Positions 60,889-64,000 of a DNA stretch of 64,000 nt are shown here, one piece after another (within the stretch, counting starts at the first letter, position 1; the number at the start of each line of letters is the position of its first letter). The stretch comes from Sinohyriopsis cumingii (lineage: Eukaryota > Mollusca > Bivalvia > Unionida > Unionidae), in the NCBI GenBank assembly GCA_028554795.2, contig CM068827.1, positions 77,895,677 to 77,959,676 of the forward strand. The letters run 5' to 3'. The translations under genes and the position numbers were made by a program. The notes beneath the pieces are model-generated. The model was not told where the DNA came from and ran no database searches. It saw nothing but the letters and a program-made list of their open reading frames with translations.

Positions 60889-63800
60889 ATGACCACCCCA
60901 ATAATGGATTATACAACAAACCGGAACATTATAATATGGCAATGGAATGCTAGAGGCTTAATAAGTAATATCAGTGAACTCAAAGCCAAATTACAAAGCT
61001 TAGAACACAAACCAGATATTATATGCATTCAAGAAACAAAAATAACAAGTAGAACCAAACAAATACCCAAACTCCCAGGATATGCCCCAGGTCACTTCAA
61101 AAATCGAACCACGGGACAAGGAGGTGGGGGTTTAGCCATCTATATAGCAGATAACATCCCGAATGTAACAACAATAACCATAACACCAACCCCAGGTAGC
61201 AACGAAGCATTCGAAATTCAGTCCCTCATAATTCATACAGGCAAGGGTCAAATACAAATATTCAATATTTATGACCCAGGGGGAACATCAGGCACAGCTA
61301 ACTTAATTACTTACAAACAAATAAATGATCACAAACGAGTAAATCAGATCGTCATCTGTGGAGATTTCAATGCCCATAACGAGCTATGGGGGGGCGGTGT
61401 GACGGACAAAAGAGGCAAATTGATTGAAGAATGGACCGCAGAATCTAACTTAGCCATTTTAAATGACGGTACAAAAACACGCCTTAACCCAGAAAACGGT
61501 CTCATGTCCGCCATCGACCTCACCATTTGCTCGCCATCAATAACCCAGGTGGCGGACTGGAGAGTGGATCAAACTGACCCCTTGGGCAGTGACCACTTTC
61601 CAGTAATAGTCACCCTGCAGATGACGGTCCAATACAACTCGCTAAAAAGAACCCCTAGATGGATATATTCAAAAGCAGATTGGACCTCATTTAATGAAAC
61701 ACTAAGCAAAATAGACACCAAAAACATAGAAAATGATAATATTAATAAATATTACGAAGACCTGATTGATACCATACTAAAGGCAGCCACCACTAACATA
61801 CCCAAAACCAGTGGTAACCCACATAAACAAGGAGTCCCATGGTGGAATGATGAATGCAAACAAGCCATCACTGATAAGAAAAAAGCCCTCAATAAATTCA
61901 AACGCACTAAAAACTCTATTGATTTCACTATATATAAACAAAAGGAGAAAAACCTTAAAAACATAATTAAACAGGCAAAGGAATCAACTTGGCATAATTA
62001 CTGCACGAATATCAATATCACAACTAGTACCAAACAAGTCTGGGATAAGATTAGATCAATTAGAGGAAAGACAACTAACACCACTCCAAAAATAGCTGGA
62101 GCCATTACTAATAAAGAAAAGGCTGACCGACTAGCTCAGCATTTCTCAGATATGAGTAGCAACACCAACCACACCCCAGCATTTCAATTACATAGGGACA
62201 AAGTAGAAAGAACCCATAGTAATCTCTTTAAAGACCTCGGTCCCAAAGTTTCGAACCTAAATAAAGACATTACAACTTACGAATGGGACCTAGCATTGAA
62301 AACCAAAAACGAAACTAGCCCAGGGGAAGATCAAATAGGATACACAATATACAAAAATATCCCAAATAACATTAAACAAACAATTATTAAATTACTAAAC
62401 CAAATATGGACCTCAGGCAAACTACCCGATAAATGGAAACACGCAATAGTAATTCCAATACCCAAGCAAGGAAAAGACCCTAACGATATTAGCTCCTACA
62501 GACCCATTTCCCTAACAAACAACATTTGTAAGATCATGGAAACCATAGTCACCAACCGACTCAAACACCACCTAGAGAGCAATAATTTAATCTCCGATAA
62601 TCAATGCGGATTTAGAAACAAAAGATCCACCACGGATCAACTAATACGATTAGAAACCGCAATTAAATTGGCGTTCAACTCCAAACGCAAAGCTGATAGG
62701 AATTTAATTGCAGTATTTATTGACCTCGAAAAGGCATTCGACCTTGTATGGACCAAAGGCTTATTAGCCAAACTCAACCACTACGCCATCACAGGTCGAA
62801 TGTTTAAATTCATTGAAAACTTCCTCGCTGACCGTAAAATATCAACCAGAGTCGGCGACACCTACTCTGAACCACACACACTTGAAAACGGTACACCACA
62901 AGGGAGCGTACTCAGCCCAACCCTTTTCAACATCATGATTAATGACTTGGACACCAACTTAACATCAAAACTAATTGAACTCTCACAATTTGCTGATGAT
63001 AGTGGATTATGGAAAGCAGGAAACCCTTCCAACCACAAAGTAATCAGCGATATTCAAACAAGTTTAAACAAAATAGGGAAATGGGCTGATAAATGGGGTT
63101 TCAAAATATCCCATGAAAAAACCATAGCAGTATTATTCACCACCAAACGTAAATTACAAAATCAGTTTCCCAAACTCACCATCCAAAATCAAGAAATTAA
63201 ATTCGTAAATGTAGCACGATTTTTAGGAATGCATTATGACTCCAAGCTAAACTGGGGACACCACATAAACGAACTAGTCAAAAGGTGTAATAAAGACCTT
63301 AACCTCCTTACAACCCTTAAAGGAACCACCTGGGGATCCAATCAAGAAACCTTACTAGCTTTATATAAATCGTTAATTAGATCTAAACTAGATTACGGAT
63401 GCCAAATTTACAACTCGGCACCGCAAAATAACCTCAAAAAACTAGATAGCATACAAAGAAAGGCCCTAATTATTTGCACTGGTGCACTACCATCCACATC
63501 ACTAGTGGAACTTCAAATCTTAACTGGAGAACTGCCGCTCCACCTTAGAAGACAAGAACTCACCCTCAGATATGCAGCCAGGCTAACAACACACCCCGAC
63601 ACACACCCCACCCGGCTAGCTATAAATAAATGCAACATACCTTTTAGAGCTAAATTATCACAAAACATACCAGCAGGGAAATTAGTCCATCAATTAGTTG
63701 AACAACTTCCTATAGACAAACTCCAAGCAGAAATTGCAAATCACTATGACAAAGAACCATGGATAAATATCAACCCCACAGTTAACACCCTCATTACGAA

Positions 63801-64000
63801 ATATGGCAATAAAAACGAACAGGAACTCAAACTAAACACAATCTGTACAGAAGAAATCAACTCAAAATATTGCAACTACATTAAGATTTACACTGATGGA
63901 TCCAAAATTACAGAACCACCCAGAACAGCAGCAGCTTACGTAATCCCCGAACTTAACATTAAAGTAGGACGAAGACTACCTAACCTCTGCTCTATATACA
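60889..64000 (+). CDS. Non-LTR retrotransposon ORF2: endonuclease, reverse transcriptase, RNase H start (partial)
   Basis: Open from ATG 60889 to the window end (about 1,037 codons, no stop seen). An apurinic-like endonuclease occupies the first 230 codons (WNARGL, CIQETK, CGDFNAHNELWG, GSDHFPVIV). The reverse transcriptase follows with PIPKQGKDP, SYRPISL, IDLEKAFD, NGTPQGSVLSP and the catalytic FADDSG (about 62989-63006). Near the edge IYTDGSKI is the first catalytic Asp of an RNase H domain. This EN-RT-RNaseH order is seen in the I/R1/Jockey-related clades. ORF1 and ORF2 are separated by 27 nt. The lack of stops suggests a recently active copy. Confidence 0.95.
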   Translation, partial: MTTPIMDYTTNRNIIIWQWNARGLISNISELKAKLQSLEHKPDIICIQETKITSRTKQIPKLPGYAPGHFKNRTTGQGGGGLAIYIADNIPNVTTITITPTPGSNEAFEIQSLIIHTGKGQIQIFNIYDPGGTSGTANLITYKQINDHKRVNQIVICGDFNAHNELWGGGVTDKRGKLIEEWTAESNLAILNDGTKTRLNPENGLMSAIDLTICSPSITQVADWRVDQTDPLGSDHFPVIVTLQMTVQYNSLKRTPRWIYSKADWTSFNETLSKIDTKNIENDNINKYYEDLIDTILKAATTNIPKTSGNPHKQGVPWWNDECKQAITDKKKALNKFKRTKNSIDFTIYKQKEKNLKNIIKQAKESTWHNYCTNINITTSTKQVWDKIRSIRGKTTNTTPKIAGAITNKEKADRLAQHFSDMSSNTNHTPAFQLHRDKVERTHSNLFKDLGPKVSNLNKDITTYEWDLALKTKNETSPGEDQIGYTIYKNIPNNIKQTIIKLLNQIWTSGKLPDKWKHAIVIPIPKQGKDPNDISSYRPISLTNNICKIMETIVTNRLKHHLESNNLISDNQCGFRNKRSTTDQLIRLETAIKLAFNSKRKADRNLIAVFIDLEKAFDLVWTKGLLAKLNHYAITGRMFKFIENFLADRKISTRVGDTYSEPHTLENGTPQGSVLSPTLFNIMINDLDTNLTSKLIELSQFADDSGLWKAGNPSNHKVISDIQTSLNKIGKWADKWGFKISHEKTIAVLFTTKRKLQNQFPKLTIQNQEIKFVNVARFLGMHYDSKLNWGHHINELVKRCNKDLNLLTTLKGTTWGSNQETLLALYKSLIRSKLDYGCQIYNSAPQNNLKKLDSIQRKALIICTGALPSTSLVELQILTGELPLHLRRQELTLRYAARLTTHPDTHPTRLAINKCNIPFRAKLSQNIPAGKLVHQLVEQLPIDKLQAEIANHYDKEPWININPTVNTLITKYGNKNEQELKLNTICTEEINSKYCNYIKIYTDGSKITEPPRTAAAYVIPELNIKVGRRLPNLCSIY

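Overview
The window looks like a chromosome segment of a marine invertebrate, most likely a mollusc and probably a bivalve. The first 40 kb are AT-rich and gene-poor. They carry long TA/CA/ATGT microsatellites, several minisatellites, tRNA-derived SINEs (one complete, with 17-bp target-site duplications, of a type I associate with bivalves), MITE-like foldbacks, a decayed Ty3/gypsy 5' end and a few possible coding relics. No intact host gene was recognised. The taxon call is an inference from repeat style.

From about 40.5 to 57.9 kb lies a GC-richer, densely coding block: an endogenous Polinton/Maverick of the adintovirus type. It has a protein-primed type-B DNA polymerase, an FtsK/HerA-like packaging ATPase, a retrovirus-like integrase with a C-terminal chromodomain, a double-jelly-roll major capsid protein, a penton-like minor capsid protein, an adenain-like protease, a pVI/core-like basic protein and a small two-helix membrane protein. 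Accessory genes include a BIR (IAP-type) domain, three tandem F-box-like paralogues and a helical protein with a C-terminal membrane anchor. Many genes have their own TATA box 46-66 bp before the start codon. Several genes are broken by stops or frameshifts (polymerase, major and minor capsid, zinc-knuckle, BIR, others), while integrase, ATPase and protease are open. It therefore reads as a fairly young but defective provirus, although assembly indels could explain some breaks.

The most unusual feature is at the left end (40.8-42.0 kb). Two divergent non-histone ORFs share a CCAAT/CRE/TATA bidirectional promoter, and each ends in a replication-dependent histone 3' processing signal (stem-loop plus purine-rich downstream element), arranged as an inverted repeat. 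This is the architecture of a divergent histone gene pair with other coding sequence inside, and it suggests S-phase-coupled, non-polyadenylated viral transcripts.

From about 58.3 kb to the window edge is a non-LTR retrotransposon of the I/Jockey/R1-like group. ORF1 has three CCHC-type knuckles and a perfect 99-bp internal duplication. ORF2 (endonuclease, reverse transcriptase, start of RNase H) is open to the edge, so the element looks young. It lies immediately right of the provirus and may have removed or hidden the right terminal repeat.
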